Assembly (NCBI RefSeq): GCF_003202205.1
Contig: NZ_PDOG01000001.1
Span: 864,459 to 928,458 of the forward strand
Reading direction: 5' to 3'
DNA length: 64,000 nucleotides
From: Halomonas sp. LBP4
Lineage (GTDB): Bacteria; Pseudomonadota; Gammaproteobacteria; Pseudomonadales; Halomonadaceae
A program made the translations under genes and the position numbers. This document shows, one piece after another, positions 18,289-28,730 of this stretch. Each line of letters begins with the position of its first letter. The stretch's first letter is position 1. The notes below the pieces were generated by a model. It did not search any database. It saw only the letters and a list, made by a program, of their open reading frames with translations, and was not told where the DNA came from.

Positions 18289-19143
18289 TCACCGGAGCAG
18301 CAGCACCGGTACGCCCGCCTTGCGCAGCATGGCCGTGGTGGTACTGCCCACCAGCAGGTGGCGGATGCGCGAGTGGCCATAGGCGCCCATCACCAGCAGG
18401 TCGATATCGTGCTCGGCCTGGTAGGTGCGCAGGGCCTCCTCCACCTCACCGGCGCGGATCGCACCCTCGGCCTCATGGCCGGCATCGCGCAGCGTCTTCA
18501 GCGCCCAGTCGAGCTGGGAGCGGTTGTCGCCGGTCTCGGCGCCGACGATCACCACATGGCAGGGAATGCCGTTGAACAGCGGGCTCTTCGCCAGCATCTC
18601 CACGCCCTTGCGGGTGGTCTTGCTGCCGTCGAAGGCGATCATCACCTGCTCGGGCGTCTTGAAGGTCTCGGGCACCATCAGGATCGGCCGGTGCAGGGTG
18701 CGTACCACCCGCTCGAGGTTGGAGCCCAGGTGCTCGCTGGCCTGGTGGGCGGTCTCGCCGCGCTTGCCCATGACCAGCAGGCGAATCTCGCTTTCCAGCT
18801 CCTCGAGCGTCTCCACGAGAGTGCCGTTGCGCTGGCGGGTGGCGGGCTCCGCCACACCATCCTCGATGGCCCGCTCCCGGGCCGCCTTGAGCATCAGCCG
18901 GCCCTGCTCCTGGGCCACCTTGGCGCGCTGCTCGTCCAGGGTGGCCAGTTCCTCGAGCAGATGCTCGCGAGAGCCCAGCCCGATGTTGCCGGAGAGGTCC
19001 GCCTCGGCGGTCTGGGGATGGTTGTCCACCACGTGCAGGAAGGTCAGCGGCGCCTCCAGCGCCAGACTGGCCCAGGCGGCGTAGTCGCACACCCCTTCGG
19101 AGAATTGCGAGCCGTCGATGGCGGCCATCACCTGATCTGTCAT
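18289..19143 (-). CDS. Tandem-domain universal stress protein
   Basis: 284 aa containing two Usp folds. Domain 1 (about 1-150) has MAAIDGSQFSEGV and VMGKRGETAHQASEHLGSN; domain 2 (about 155-284) has MIAFDGSKTTRKGVEML and VMGAYGHSRIRHLLVGSTT. Both G-x2-G-x9-G-S/T patterns fit ATP-binding Usp proteins. Start ATG at 19143. Next to a SulP transporter on the same strand (133-base gap), a pairing common in marine and halophilic bacteria, suggesting a link to anion or bicarbonate stress responses. Cytoplasmic. Confidence 0.9.
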   Translation of the reverse strand: MTDQVMAAIDGSQFSEGVCDYAAWASLALEAPLTFLHVVDNHPQTAEADLSGNIGLGSREHLLEELATLDEQRAKVAQEQGRLMLKAARERAIEDGVAEPATRQRNGTLVETLEELESEIRLLVMGKRGETAHQASEHLGSNLERVVRTLHRPILMVPETFKTPEQVMIAFDGSKTTRKGVEMLAKSPLFNGIPCHVVIVGAETGDNRSQLDWALKTLRDAGHEAEGAIRAGEVEEALRTYQAEHDIDLLVMGAYGHSRIRHLLVGSTTTAMLRKAGVPVLLLR

Positions 19144-19276
19144 CTTGTCGTTTCCCAAGCTGGCGTGGGTTGGCGCGGGTCCGCTCGAGGCAACCCGCCA
19201 TTATACAAGTTCTACACCATCGGGCCGGTGCATCACAGGGGCGCGCCCAACCGATGGCCCCGAGGCTTGCCGCGGG

Positions 19277-20767
19277 TCAATGACCGCCCATCAGCTTCTC
19301 GACGGCCTCCGGGTCGTCGTGCACCGCATAGCGATCGACGATGGTGGCGCTGGCCTCGTTGAGGCCGATCAGCTCCACCTCGGTGCCCTCGCGGCGGAAC
19401 TTGATCACCACGCGATCCAGGGCCTGGACGGCGGTGATGTCCCAGAAGTGGGCCCGCGACAGGTCGATGGTGACCTTCTCCACGGTCTCCTTGAAGTCGA
19501 AGGCATTGCCGAAGCGCTCCGAGGAGGCGAAGAACACCTGGCCCACCACCTTGTAGATGCGATGGCGGCCTTCGTCGGTCTCCTCGCTGCCGATATAGAA
19601 GATGTTGCCCACCTTGTTGGCGAAGTTCATGGCGGCGATCAGCACCCCGACGAAGACGCCAATGGCCAGGTTATGGGTCCCCACGGTGACCGCCACGGTG
19701 ACCACCATCACCATGTTGGTGCTCATGGGATGCTTCTTGAGGTCGCGGATGGAGCTCCAGCTGAAGGTACCGATGGCCACCATGATCATTACTGCTACCA
19801 GGGCCGCCATGGGGATCTGCGACACCCAGTCGGCGAGGAAGACCACCATCAGCAGCAGGGCGACACCGGCGATCAGCGTCGACATGCGGCGGCGACCGCC
19901 CGACTTGATGTTGATCACCGACTGGCCGATCATCGCGCAGCCGGCCATGCCGCCGATCAGGCCGGCACCGATGTTGGCGATGCCCTGGCCCTTGCACTCG
20001 CGGTTCTTGTCGCTCCGGGTGTCGGTCAGGTCGTCGATGATGGTGGCGGTCATCATCGATTCGAGCAGGCCGACCACGGTGAGCATCAGCGAGTAGGGCA
20101 GGATGATCATCAGCGTCTCGAGGTTCAGCGGCACCTCGGGCCACAGGAAGACCGGCAGGCTGTCCGGCAGCTCGCCCATGTCACCCACGCTGCGGATCTC
20201 CATGCCGGTGATCATGTAGACGGCGGTCAACACCACGATGCAAACCAGCGGTGAGGGAATCGACTTGCCGACCACCGGCACGTAGGGGAAGCCGTAGATG
20301 ATCGCCAGGCCGGCGATGGTCATGGCATAGACGTGCCAGGTCACCCCCGTCAGCTCCGGCAGCTGGGCCATGAAGATCAGGATCGCCAGGGCATTGACGA
20401 AGCCGGTGACCACCGAGCGCGAGACGAAGCGCATCAGGTCGGCGAGCTTCAGGTAACCGGCGATGATCTGCAGCACCCCGGTGAGCAGGGTGGCGGCCAG
20501 CAGGTACTCGAGGCCATGCTCCTTGACCAGGGTGATCATCAGCAGCGCCATGGCGCCGGTGGCCGCCGAAATCATGCCGGAACGGCCGCCCGTGAAGGCG
20601 ATGATCACGCAGATGGCGAAGGAGGCGTAGAGGCCGACCTTGGGGTCGACGCCGGCGATGATCGAGAAGGCGATGGCCTCGGGGATCAGCGCCAGTGCCA
20701 CCACGATACCGGCGAGCGTGTCGCCCTTGAGGTTGGAGAACCAACTCAGTTTCATTTTTTCGTACAT
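19277..20767 (-). CDS. SulP-family anion transporter with STAS domain
   Basis: 496 aa: a membrane domain of 10-14 segments ([38 protein letters not shown], and the family [20 protein letters not shown]) and a C-terminal STAS domain (about 400-490: [20 protein letters not shown]). Members carry sulfate, bicarbonate or dicarboxylates; the substrate cannot be told here. Sodium-dependent bicarbonate uptake is plausible for a halophile but is inference. Upstream of the Usp gene on the same strand. Confidence 0.9.
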   Translation of the reverse strand: MYEKMKLSWFSNLKGDTLAGIVVALALIPEAIAFSIIAGVDPKVGLYASFAICVIIAFTGGRSGMISAATGAMALLMITLVKEHGLEYLLAATLLTGVLQIIAGYLKLADLMRFVSRSVVTGFVNALAILIFMAQLPELTGVTWHVYAMTIAGLAIIYGFPYVPVVGKSIPSPLVCIVVLTAVYMITGMEIRSVGDMGELPDSLPVFLWPEVPLNLETLMIILPYSLMLTVVGLLESMMTATIIDDLTDTRSDKNRECKGQGIANIGAGLIGGMAGCAMIGQSVINIKSGGRRRMSTLIAGVALLLMVVFLADWVSQIPMAALVAVMIMVAIGTFSWSSIRDLKKHPMSTNMVMVVTVAVTVGTHNLAIGVFVGVLIAAMNFANKVGNIFYIGSEETDEGRHRIYKVVGQVFFASSERFGNAFDFKETVEKVTIDLSRAHFWDITAVQALDRVVIKFRREGTEVELIGLNEASATIVDRYAVHDDPEAVEKLMGGH

Positions 20768-21147
20768 GCTGCGGTCCAGTCAGGGGTGATTGGAATGCCG
20801 TGAGGCGCCAGGGTCTGTCGTCGCATGCCACGCCTTCGGCCTCGCCGGGTCAGGCGCGGCCGTGGCGGGCATGTCGCGAGGGATCATTCACAGGGAGGGC
20901 GCAGGGGCCCCGGGACATCAGCGTGATGTCGGGCGATGACGAGCCGATGAAGGCATCATCGCCGGAAAGGAAGGAGGTTGCGCTAGGGCGGCGTGGCCAG
21001 CCCTGTCAGGGGGGTCATCACGTGTTGTCGGTCCCTTGCACTTTATCGACGAGGCGTCGTTAGACGAAAGTCTAACGTTCGCTCCCGACAAGAGCGCAAG
21101 AGTCTACCAGAGATCATGCTGCAGTGCACCCGGGGGCTCTGGCCGGG
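20768..21147. other. Intergenic gap
   Basis: About 380 bases upstream of sulP and downstream of the slipin gene. An AT-richer stretch around 21040-21090 contains an inverted repeat (TTAGAC near 21060 with GTCTAA near 21069). No gene seen. Confidence 0.4.
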
Positions 21148-21951
21148 TCAGGCGTCGTCGCCGCTGTCCGGTGTCGTCTTGCCGGTGCGCGCCTGGGCCG
21201 CGGGGGAGGCCTTCATCTGCCGGAAGGCCTCCATGATGTCCATGGGCAGCGGCACCACGATGGTCGAGGCATTCTTGTTGCTCATGTCACTCATGGTCTG
21301 CAGGTAGCGCAGCTGCAGGGCGGCCGAGTTCTCTGACATCACGTTGGCCGCCTCGACCAGTTTCTTCGAGGCCTGCAACTCGCCCTCGGCATGGATCACC
21401 TTGGCGCGCCGTTCGCGTTCGGCCTCGGCCTGGCGGGCAATGGCACGGATCATGCTCTCGTCGAGGTCGACGTGCTTGATCTCGACGTTGGCCACCTTGA
21501 TGCCCCAGCCCTCGGCGGAGCTGTCGATGATCTCCTGGATGTCGTCGTTGAGCTTGTCACGTTCCGAGAGCATCTCGTCCAGGTCGTGCTTGCCGAGCAC
21601 CGAACGCAGGGTGGTCTGGGCCAGCTGGCTGGTGGCATTGACGAAATGCTCGACCTGGATGATGGCCTTCTCCGGGTCCACCACCCGGAAGTAGAGCACG
21701 GCATTGACCTTGACGGTGACGTTGTCCTGGGAGATCACGTCCTGTTCCGGCACGTCCATGGTGATCACGCGCAGGTCGACCACATCCATCTTCTGGATGC
21801 CGGGGATGACGATGATCAGGCCCGGCCCCTTCACCGCCTGGAAACGGCCGAGGAAGAACACCACGCCGCGCTTGTACTCCGGCAGGATACGGATCGAGGC
21901 CGCAATCAGCATGAGCAGCAGGACGACCGGAACGAGATAGGAAATCAGCAT
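21148..21951 (-). CDS. Slipin (stomatin/SPFH band-7 protein)
   Basis: 267 aa: one N-terminal membrane segment ([15 protein letters not shown]), the SPFH domain ([13 protein letters not shown] to about residue 180, with [20 protein letters not shown]) and a C-terminal coiled coil ([19 protein letters not shown]). Slipins scaffold membrane microdomains and partner NfeD proteases; the NfeD gene lies directly upstream (58-base gap), giving the classic NfeD-slipin operon. Start ATG 21951 after GGGAGAA. Confidence 0.93.
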   Translation of the reverse strand: MLISYLVPVVLLLMLIAASIRILPEYKRGVVFFLGRFQAVKGPGLIIVIPGIQKMDVVDLRVITMDVPEQDVISQDNVTVKVNAVLYFRVVDPEKAIIQVEHFVNATSQLAQTTLRSVLGKHDLDEMLSERDKLNDDIQEIIDSSAEGWGIKVANVEIKHVDLDESMIRAIARQAEAERERRAKVIHAEGELQASKKLVEAANVMSENSAALQLRYLQTMSDMSNKNASTIVVPLPMDIMEAFRQMKASPAAQARTGKTTPDSGDDA

Positions 21952-22009
21952 GACGGGTTCTCCCTGTACGGCTTGAACAGTACGCCTTGAACGATACGAC
22001 GCGAACGCT

Positions 22010-23539
22010 TCAGTCGTTCCCGCCTCGGTCACTCTCCTCGAGCGGCGACACATCGACGGTCAGCCCGTCGATGGCCTGCACCCGCACGACCTGCCCCTTG
22101 CGCAACGGCCGGGAGCTGCGGGCATTCCAGCGCTCCCCGCGCAGCCGGACATGCCCCTGCCCCTCGAAATCCTCCAGCACCGTGGCCTCGCTGTCGACGA
22201 GCTCCTCCTCGCCGGTTCTCACCGGCCGACGCCGGAGCCCCACGAAGCGCGTCATGACCCACAGCATCAGCACGGCGGCCAGCAGGGCGATGCCGCCGAT
22301 CATCGGCAGCGAGACACTCAGGTTTTCCGCATCCATCAGCATCACCGATCCGATCACGAAGGCGACGATGCCGCCCATTCCCAATATGCCGAAACTGGGC
22401 ATCAAGGCTTCGCCCACGATCAGCCCCAGGCCCACCAGGATCAGCGCCAGCCCCGCGTAGTTGATCGGCAGCACCTGGAAGGCGAACAGCGCCAACAGCA
22501 GCGAAATGATGCCGATGGTGCCCGGCACCAGGCTCCCCGGGTTGGAGAGCTCGAAGATCAGCCCGTAGAAGCCGATGATCATCAGGAAATAGGCGACATT
22601 GGGATTGGTGATCACCGAGAGCAGTTCGGTACGCCAGTCCGGATCGAAGCGCACGATGACCAGGTCGGCCGTCTCCAGCGTCCGTTCGCCATGCTCCATC
22701 ACCACCGTTCGGCCATCGATCTGTGCCAGCAGGTCGTCGATGTCGCCGGCCACCACGTCGATGACATTCCTTTCCAGCGCTTCGCGAGAGGTGAGGTTGA
22801 CCGCCTCGCGCACCGCCTCCTCGGCCCAGTCGGCGTTGCGACCATGGCGGTCGGCGAGGCTGCGGATGTAGGAGACGGCATCCTCGAGCACCTTGCGCTC
22901 CATGGCCGACTCGCCGCGGCGCGGGCCCTCCGCGGCCTCCTCGCTGGCCTCGTCATCATCGGACACGGCTTCCTCGTCATCGCTGGCAGCGGCATCGTCA
23001 CCGTTGGCGGCCGCACCGTCATCGCCGGTGGCGCGCTCTCCCTCTGCGCGGATATCGCCGCCATTGCCGTCATCCTCCTCCTCGTCGTCGCCCAGCCCCG
23101 GCAGGCCTCCGCCGCCGATCTGCACCGGCGTCGCCGAGCCCAGGTGGGTGGCCGGGGCCATCGCCGCCACATGGCTGCCGTAGAGCAGATAGGTGCCGGC
23201 ACTGGCCGCACGGGCACCACTCGGCGAGACATAGATGGCGACGGGGACGGGTGAGTTGAGCATGCTGCGGATCATGCTGCGCATGGAGGCATCGAGCCCG
23301 CCGGGGGTGTCCATCTGCACCACCACCAGCTCGGCATTGTCCTCCTCCGCCTTGCGCAGCCCGCGCTGGAAGTAGTCGCTGATGGCCGGCCCGATGGCCC
23401 CCTCGACGGTCATCACCAGGGCGATCCGCTCCTCCTGCTGGGCCGCGGCCTGCCAGGTCAACAGACCACCGAGCATCAGGCACAGTAGGCTGAGCAGCAG
23501 CGTGCTCCTGGCCATGGCCCCGCGGAGTCCACTCGTCAT
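22010..23539 (-). CDS. NfeD-family membrane serine protease (long form)
   Basis: 509 aa. Signal/anchor (1-33), ClpP-like protease domain with [18 protein letters not shown] and catalytic Ser113 in [15 protein letters not shown]; the partner Lys is probably Lys216 in [20 protein letters not shown]. Then four to five membrane segments (about 345-455) and a C-terminal OB-fold NfeD domain. Family members cleave slipin tails. Odd feature: an Asp/Glu/Gly/Ala-rich insert of about 70 residues (142-210) between the two catalytic residues. Confidence 0.92.
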   Translation of the reverse strand: MTSGLRGAMARSTLLLSLLCLMLGGLLTWQAAAQQEERIALVMTVEGAIGPAISDYFQRGLRKAEEDNAELVVVQMDTPGGLDASMRSMIRSMLNSPVPVAIYVSPSGARAASAGTYLLYGSHVAAMAPATHLGSATPVQIGGGGLPGLGDDEEEDDGNGGDIRAEGERATGDDGAAANGDDAAASDDEEAVSDDDEASEEAAEGPRRGESAMERKVLEDAVSYIRSLADRHGRNADWAEEAVREAVNLTSREALERNVIDVVAGDIDDLLAQIDGRTVVMEHGERTLETADLVIVRFDPDWRTELLSVITNPNVAYFLMIIGFYGLIFELSNPGSLVPGTIGIISLLLALFAFQVLPINYAGLALILVGLGLIVGEALMPSFGILGMGGIVAFVIGSVMLMDAENLSVSLPMIGGIALLAAVLMLWVMTRFVGLRRRPVRTGEEELVDSEATVLEDFEGQGHVRLRGERWNARSSRPLRKGQVVRVQAIDGLTVDVSPLEESDRGGND

Positions 23540-23757
23540 AATGTGCCCTGCCCTGCGTCTTCTGCCCTTGAGAGTCGCGATGGCGTACCCTGGTTCAGCC
23601 GTTGCCGATATCAGCGTAGGCAGAAGAGAGTCACCACCGCAACAGAAGGACGACATGACGCCAGGACAACGCGACGGCTTGCCCCCTCAACTCACGCCGG
23701 CCTGCTCCGACCGGCCCCTTTCGTCATCGATCGTATGACGCTATTCAGAGGTCACGC

Positions 23758-24405
23758 TCAGAGGTCATGCGGCTCGCCCGCGAAGCGCTTCTGCACCTCC
23801 ACCATATAGGCCGCCAGGGACGTCAGCTTCTCGCCACCCCACTCCAGCGGCTCGGCCGCCATGGGCGCCACCATGCAGACCTGCACCATCTCGTCGGCGT
23901 GAACCTCGGGCATACCGAACTGGCTGCTGGCCATCGCCACCTGATGGGGGAAGGGCTGCTCGAAGGTGGCCTTGTAGCCCACGTCATCGCCATCGCTACC
24001 GTGACAGGAAGCGCAGGACAGGCCATTGGTGCTCAATGAGGTGTCGTAATAGAGTTCCTCGCCGCGCGCCAGCAGCTCCTGCGGGTTCTCGTCCGTCTCG
24101 CTGTAGTCGGGTGTGTAGCCGTCGGGACGCCGTACCTCGGCACTCGAGCCGGCTTCGGCCTCCCCTTCCGCTTCTCCCTCGGCCTCCCCCTCGGCTTCCG
24201 CTTCTCCCTCGGCTACGGCATTACTGCTGGCGAGCAGAAGTGCCGCTTCGGAAACGGGGGCAAAGCCTGCCTCGGTCGAGGTATTGCCCGCCGTGGCCTG
24301 CAATGCCGCTCCGCCGGCCACCAGCGCCAGTACCGGGGCCGTGTAGGCGAACTGTCGGCTCAGGCGGCCTAGCAGTCTGCGGCGTTTGTCGTCATGCTGT
24401 GACAT
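23758..24405 (-). CDS. c-type cytochrome with TTL-locus leader and Glu-rich repeat
   Basis: 215 aa. Residues 1-38 match the leaders of the Glu-rich peptides at 39846-40157 and 56055-56243 (DDKRRRLLGRLS, then YTAPVLALVAGGAALQA). Residues 65-86 are AEGEAE-type repeats. From about 95 a small cytochrome c domain follows with one heme site C131-A-S-C134-H135 and several Met for the distal ligand. Heme attachment is periplasmic, so the shared leader should act as a signal or anchor. ATG 24405 follows GGAGG. Monocistronic. Confidence 0.82.
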   Translation of the reverse strand: MSQHDDKRRRLLGRLSRQFAYTAPVLALVAGGAALQATAGNTSTEAGFAPVSEAALLLASSNAVAEGEAEAEGEAEGEAEGEAEAGSSAEVRRPDGYTPDYSETDENPQELLARGEELYYDTSLSTNGLSCASCHGSDGDDVGYKATFEQPFPHQVAMASSQFGMPEVHADEMVQVCMVAPMAAEPLEWGGEKLTSLAAYMVEVQKRFAGEPHDL

Positions 24406-24673
24406 GATTTCCACCTCCGTGATGAAATTTCAGGTCAATCTATTGTTTATCAGGGCTATTCGCTTGGAGACCCCCAGGGTCATGTCGCACCGCGGCTTGC
24501 CAGCGGTCTGGTTTGGTAGGCAATGGACACCATTACTTACAACGCACGGATTCACCTCACCGCAGGCTGCTGGTCCCGTCGTGCCATCACCGGTGTATTG
24601 CCGCCAGGGATGTAAGGAAACCAGCACTCGCTCGACCATCCACTGACCGACCATCCCGACCTCGAGGAAGGCC

Positions 24674-25762
24674 ATGCCGGATTACGTTTCCTCTCCCATC
24701 TCCCCGGAAACCCGACACGACCTGTGTGATCGCCTGGCCGTGGCGCTGACACGGGCCGGTCGCCACGCGGAGATCCATTCGATGCAGCTGATGGCCGACA
24801 CCGGTCTGGCCCACCACCATGTCTGGCTGGTGCGCGATGCCATCGACTGGGTCGCACGCCTGCCCAAGCAGAGTCAACTGGGGCTGGAGGCACGGGCCAA
24901 CCTCGATTACCAGGCGGCCTGCTTCGCCCGGGCGAGCGAGAGCGGGCACACCCCGGCGCTGCACGGTGTGCTCGCCCCTTGCGCCGAACTGCCCCGCGGC
25001 GGCCTGCTGGTCAGTGCCATTCGCGGCCGTCCGGCACGCCTGCCGGACGATCTGCCGGCCATCGCCGAGGCATTGGCCGGCCTGCACACCCTCGAGGTGC
25101 CGCCGCCCGGGCAGCACCCGCCGCTGCAGGCACCCCGGGATCCCTGGGCCGCCATGTGCGATGAGGTCGAAAAGCAGGCCGATTTCCTGGACCGGGCGAA
25201 CCTGGCGCCGGAGGTGCGACGTCGCATCGAGGCCGAGCTCACCGCCCTGCCGCAGCGACTGCCCGATGCCGAGCCCCGGCTGATCAGCTTCGATGCCCAC
25301 CCGGGCAACTTCCTGGTCACCGACTCCGGCCGCGCCGTGCTGGTGGACCTGGAGAAGTGCCGCTACGGCCTGCCCGGCTTTGACCTGGCCCATGCCAGCC
25401 TCTATACCTCGACCACCTGGGACCTCGTCAGCCGTGCCGAGCTGTCACCGGCGCAGGTGGCCGATTTCTACCGTCACTGGATCACGGCGACGGGCTTCGA
25501 CGGCGACCCCTCGGTCCTGCTGGCTTGTCGCCGCGCCATGTGGCTCTGGTCGCTGACCTGGTGCGCCAAGTGGAGAGCCAGCCATCGACATTCCCAGGAT
25601 GCCCATGCCCGCGGCGAGGACTGGTCCGCCGAGCTCAGCGACGAGGCGCTGATCGCCCATGTGCGCGACCGGGTCGACCACTATCTTTCCCTGCCAGCCA
25701 TCACGCATGTGCAGGATGAATTCCGCACCCTCGAGGGCGCGCTGAATACCGCCATGAATTGA
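24674..25762 (+). CDS. APH/choline-kinase-like phosphotransferase
   Basis: 362 aa of the aminoglycoside/choline/thiamine-kinase fold. The catalytic loop reads LISFDAHPGNFLV (Asp and Asn of the kinase active site) and the metal-binding strand VLVDLEKCRYGLPGFDLAHA. N-terminal nucleotide-binding lobe is less clear. Start has GAGGAAGG upstream. It is followed after 15 bases by the ABC transporter genes, so it likely phosphorylates the imported compound (an alcohol such as thiamine, choline or an amino sugar), trapping it. Antibiotic resistance is unlikely from context. Confidence 0.78.
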   Translation: MPDYVSSPISPETRHDLCDRLAVALTRAGRHAEIHSMQLMADTGLAHHHVWLVRDAIDWVARLPKQSQLGLEARANLDYQAACFARASESGHTPALHGVLAPCAELPRGGLLVSAIRGRPARLPDDLPAIAEALAGLHTLEVPPPGQHPPLQAPRDPWAAMCDEVEKQADFLDRANLAPEVRRRIEAELTALPQRLPDAEPRLISFDAHPGNFLVTDSGRAVLVDLEKCRYGLPGFDLAHASLYTSTTWDLVSRAELSPAQVADFYRHWITATGFDGDPSVLLACRRAMWLWSLTWCAKWRASHRHSQDAHARGEDWSAELSDEALIAHVRDRVDHYLSLPAITHVQDEFRTLEGALNTAMN

Positions 25763-25777
25763 AGAAGGATTCCTTCG

Positions 25778-26986
25778 ATGCCGAGTCGTACCCTCGCCAC
25801 CGCCCCGCTCGCCCTGCTGCTGTCGATGCCGCTGCACGCCGCCCCGGATCCCGCCGACTGGGACGCCGTGCTCGACGAGGCCCGCGGCCAGACCGTCTAC
25901 TGGAATGCCTGGGCAGGCGACACCCGCACCAATCGCTATATCGAATGGGTCAACCAGCGCATGCAGGACGAGCACGATGTGACGGTGGTGCATGTGAAGC
26001 TCGACGACACCAGCGCCGCCGTGTCGCGGGTCCTGGCCGAGAAGTCCGCCGGGAACCGCGAGGACGGCAGCATCGACCTGATCTGGATCAACGGCGAGAA
26101 CTTCGCCGCCATGAAGGCGGCCGACCTGCTGTTCGGCCCCTTCGCCGAGCGGTTACCGAATTTCGCGCTCACCTACCCCGAGCACAACCCCGAGGTGGTC
26201 ACCGACTTCACGCTGCCCACCGAAGGCTTCGAGGCGCCCTGGGGCAAGGCCCAGATCACCTTCTACCATGACAGTGCAGAGATCGAATCCCCGCCCCGTG
26301 ACATCGAGGCACTGCTCGCCTGGGCCGAAGCCAACCCCGGCCGCTTCACCTACCCCCGCATTCCCGACTTCACCGGCAGCACCTTCCTCAAGCAGGCACT
26401 GATCGCCCTGAGCGACGCCGACGAGGCCCTCTACGCCCCGGTGGAGGAGAGCGACTTCGCCGCCGTCACCGCCCCGCTGTGGGACTACCTGGACAGCCTG
26501 CATCCCCACCTGTGGCGCGGTGGCCGGCAGTTCCCCGCCAGCGGCCCGGAGATGCGCAACCTGATGAGTGACGGCGAACTGGCGCTGGCCTTCACCTTCA
26601 ACCCCTCGGAACCGGCGGCCGCGGTGGCCGACTTCGAGCTCCCGGCCACCACCCGCAGCTATGTGCTGGATGGCGGGACCCTGGGCAACGTGCACTTCGT
26701 CGCCATTCCCTTCAACTCGCCTCACAAGGCCGGTGCCATGGTGGTCGCCGACTTCCTGCTCTCCCCGGAGGCCCAGGCCCGCAAGCAGGACCTGGCGATG
26801 TGGGGCGACCGCACCGTGCTGGACGTGGCGCGCCTCGATGAGCAGGCCCAGGCGCTCTTCGCCCTGGACGAGGAGAATCCGGCCATGCTGCCTGCCGACG
26901 CCCTGGCGCAGACGCTTCCCGAGCCGCACCCGAGCTGGATGACTGCCCTGCAGGAGGCCTGGCGCGAGCGCTATGTGCGTAACTGA
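25778..26986 (+). CDS. ynjB: ABC transporter substrate-binding protein, YnjB type
   Basis: 402 aa with a signal peptide (TAPLALLLSMPLHA, cleavage after AA/HA about residue 21), then a bilobed family-1-like binding protein: QTVYWNAWAGDTRTNRYIEW, IDLIWINGENFAAMKAADLLFG, APWGKAQITFYHD, and TLGNVHFVAIPFNSPHKAGA. These match the E. coli YnjB pattern. Periplasmic receptor for the YnjCD transporter encoded next. The ligand of this family is not established. Confidence 0.86.
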   Translation: MPSRTLATAPLALLLSMPLHAAPDPADWDAVLDEARGQTVYWNAWAGDTRTNRYIEWVNQRMQDEHDVTVVHVKLDDTSAAVSRVLAEKSAGNREDGSIDLIWINGENFAAMKAADLLFGPFAERLPNFALTYPEHNPEVVTDFTLPTEGFEAPWGKAQITFYHDSAEIESPPRDIEALLAWAEANPGRFTYPRIPDFTGSTFLKQALIALSDADEALYAPVEESDFAAVTAPLWDYLDSLHPHLWRGGRQFPASGPEMRNLMSDGELALAFTFNPSEPAAAVADFELPATTRSYVLDGGTLGNVHFVAIPFNSPHKAGAMVVADFLLSPEAQARKQDLAMWGDRTVLDVARLDEQAQALFALDEENPAMLPADALAQTLPEPHPSWMTALQEAWRERYVRN

Positions 26987-27032
26987 TGACGGTGGTCCCC
27001 TGCGCCACGGCCGGTGACGAGGCGCGACCGGG

Positions 27033-28730
27033 ATGATCCTGCGCCTCGCTCCCGCCTTGATCGTCACCCTGCTGGTCGGCCCCATCCTCGCCGGCCTGGC
27101 CATGGCCATTCTGCCGGCCTTCGGCTACCTGCCGGCACTCGGCGGCAACGCCTTCAGCCTGGCGCCCTGGCGGCAACTGTTCGCCCAGCCCGGCCTGTGG
27201 CGTTCGGTGGCCATCAGCCTGGCCAGCGGCCTGGTCACCACCGCCGTGTCACTCGTCGTGGTCCTGCTGTTCCAGGCCGCCGCCACGGGAAGTCGTCTGG
27301 ATCACTGGATTCGCCGGCTGGTCTCGCCGCTGCTATCCATTCCCCATGCCGCCGCCGCCTTCGGCCTGGCGTTCCTGATCGCCCCCTCGGGCCTGATGGC
27401 TCGGCTGGTCTCGCCGGGGCTGACCGGCTGGGAGCGACCGCCGGATCTGCTGATCGTCCAGGATCCCTGGGGCCTGTCGCTGATGGCGGGGCTGATCATC
27501 AAGGAGATCCCCTTCCTGCTGCTGATGAGCCTGGCGGCCCTCCCCCAGCTCGATCCCCAACGGCGAGTGGCCATCGCCCGCTCGCTGGGCTACCGGCCGA
27601 CCATCGCCTGGCTGAAGGTTGTCGCCCCGGTGCTCTACCCGCTGATTCGCCTACCGGTCTACGCCGTGATCGCCTACGCCACCTCGGTGGTGGACGTCGC
27701 GCTGATCCTCGGCCCCACCCTGCCACCGACGCTCAGCGTGTCGATCCTCACCTGGTTCAACGACCCCGACCTGAGCCGGCGCTTCATGGCCTCGGCCGGT
27801 GCGGTGCTGCAACTCGGCGTCACGGCCTCGGCACTCGCGACCTGGTGGTGCCTGGAGCGGCTTGTCGCCCGACTGGGGCGTGGCTGGATCAACCGTGGTG
27901 GTCGCCAGTCCGGCGAGCAGCCGCTGCGACTGGTCGGCAAGGGGCTGATCCTGTTCGCTGCGCTCACGGCTTTCGTGGGCATCGGCAGCCTGGCGCTCAA
28001 CTCCGTCGCCGGCTTCTGGCGTTTTCCCGACGCCCTGCCCCAGGGTTTCACGGCGGCTCACTGGCTCCGCGCGGTGCCTGCGCTATCCAGGCCTGTGACG
28101 TCGACGGCGATCATCGCCGCCGCCTCGACGCTGATCGCCGTGGTCCTGACCCTGGCGGCACTCGAGAACGAGCAGCGCACCGGGCACCCCCCTGCCCAGG
28201 GGCGGCTCCTTTCCGCGCTGGGACTGCTCTACCTGCCACTGATCGTGCCGCAGATCGCCTTCCTGTTCGGCCTGGTGGTGGTCATGGAGTCGCTCGGTAC
28301 CCGACCGCAGCATGGTCTGGTGATCTTCGGCCACCTGCTGTTCGTGCTGCCCTATGTGTTCCTGTCACTCTCCGAGGCCTATCGGCGCTTCGACCCGCGT
28401 TGGTCGCGGCTGGCACTCACGCTCGGCGCCTCCCGCAACGCCACCTTCTGGCGGGTGCGCCTGCCGATGCTGACGGCCCCGCTGCTCACCGCCATGGCGG
28501 TGGGGCTGGCGGTGAGCATCGGCCAGTATCTGCCCACCCAGTTGCTCGGCGCCGGTCGCGTGTCCACCGTGACCACCGAGGCGGTGGCCCTGGCCGCCGG
28601 CGGCAACCGGCGGGTGATCGGGGTCTGGGCGCTGGTCCAGGCCTGCCTGCCGCTGGTGGGCTTCACCATCGCCATCGGCCTGCCACGGTTGATCTGGTCG
28701 CAACGACGGGGAATGCGGGGAGTGCCATGA
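27033..28730 (+). CDS. ynjC: ABC transporter permease (fused, YnjC type)
   Basis: 565 aa with about 12 membrane segments and two permease halves, each with an EAA-type loop (SLGYRPTIAWLKVVAPVLYP near residue 185; LGASRNATFWRVRLPMLTAP near 470). This duplicated layout is that of YnjC, ThiP and FbpB permeases. The start ATG at 27033 is 46 bases after ynjB. Its stop overlaps the ynjD start (ATGA), so the two are translationally coupled. Confidence 0.88.
   Translation: MILRLAPALIVTLLVGPILAGLAMAILPAFGYLPALGGNAFSLAPWRQLFAQPGLWRSVAISLASGLVTTAVSLVVVLLFQAAATGSRLDHWIRRLVSPLLSIPHAAAAFGLAFLIAPSGLMARLVSPGLTGWERPPDLLIVQDPWGLSLMAGLIIKEIPFLLLMSLAALPQLDPQRRVAIARSLGYRPTIAWLKVVAPVLYPLIRLPVYAVIAYATSVVDVALILGPTLPPTLSVSILTWFNDPDLSRRFMASAGAVLQLGVTASALATWWCLERLVARLGRGWINRGGRQSGEQPLRLVGKGLILFAALTAFVGIGSLALNSVAGFWRFPDALPQGFTAAHWLRAVPALSRPVTSTAIIAAASTLIAVVLTLAALENEQRTGHPPAQGRLLSALGLLYLPLIVPQIAFLFGLVVVMESLGTRPQHGLVIFGHLLFVLPYVFLSLSEAYRRFDPRWSRLALTLGASRNATFWRVRLPMLTAPLLTAMAVGLAVSIGQYLPTQLLGAGRVSTVTTEAVALAAGGNRRVIGVWALVQACLPLVGFTIAIGLPRLIWSQRRGMRGVP

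Noticed and set aside
24415-24673. TPP riboswitch before the kinase/ynjBCD operon
   Set aside because: Considered because of a possible thiamine link, but the conserved CUGAGA-type core and P2/P4 stems are not present.
27014-28726. Upstream extension of the ynjD frame to a 782-residue protein
   Set aside because: The first 570 codons are a +1 shadow of the ynjC permease; the ATPase starts at 28727 with an ATGA overlap.
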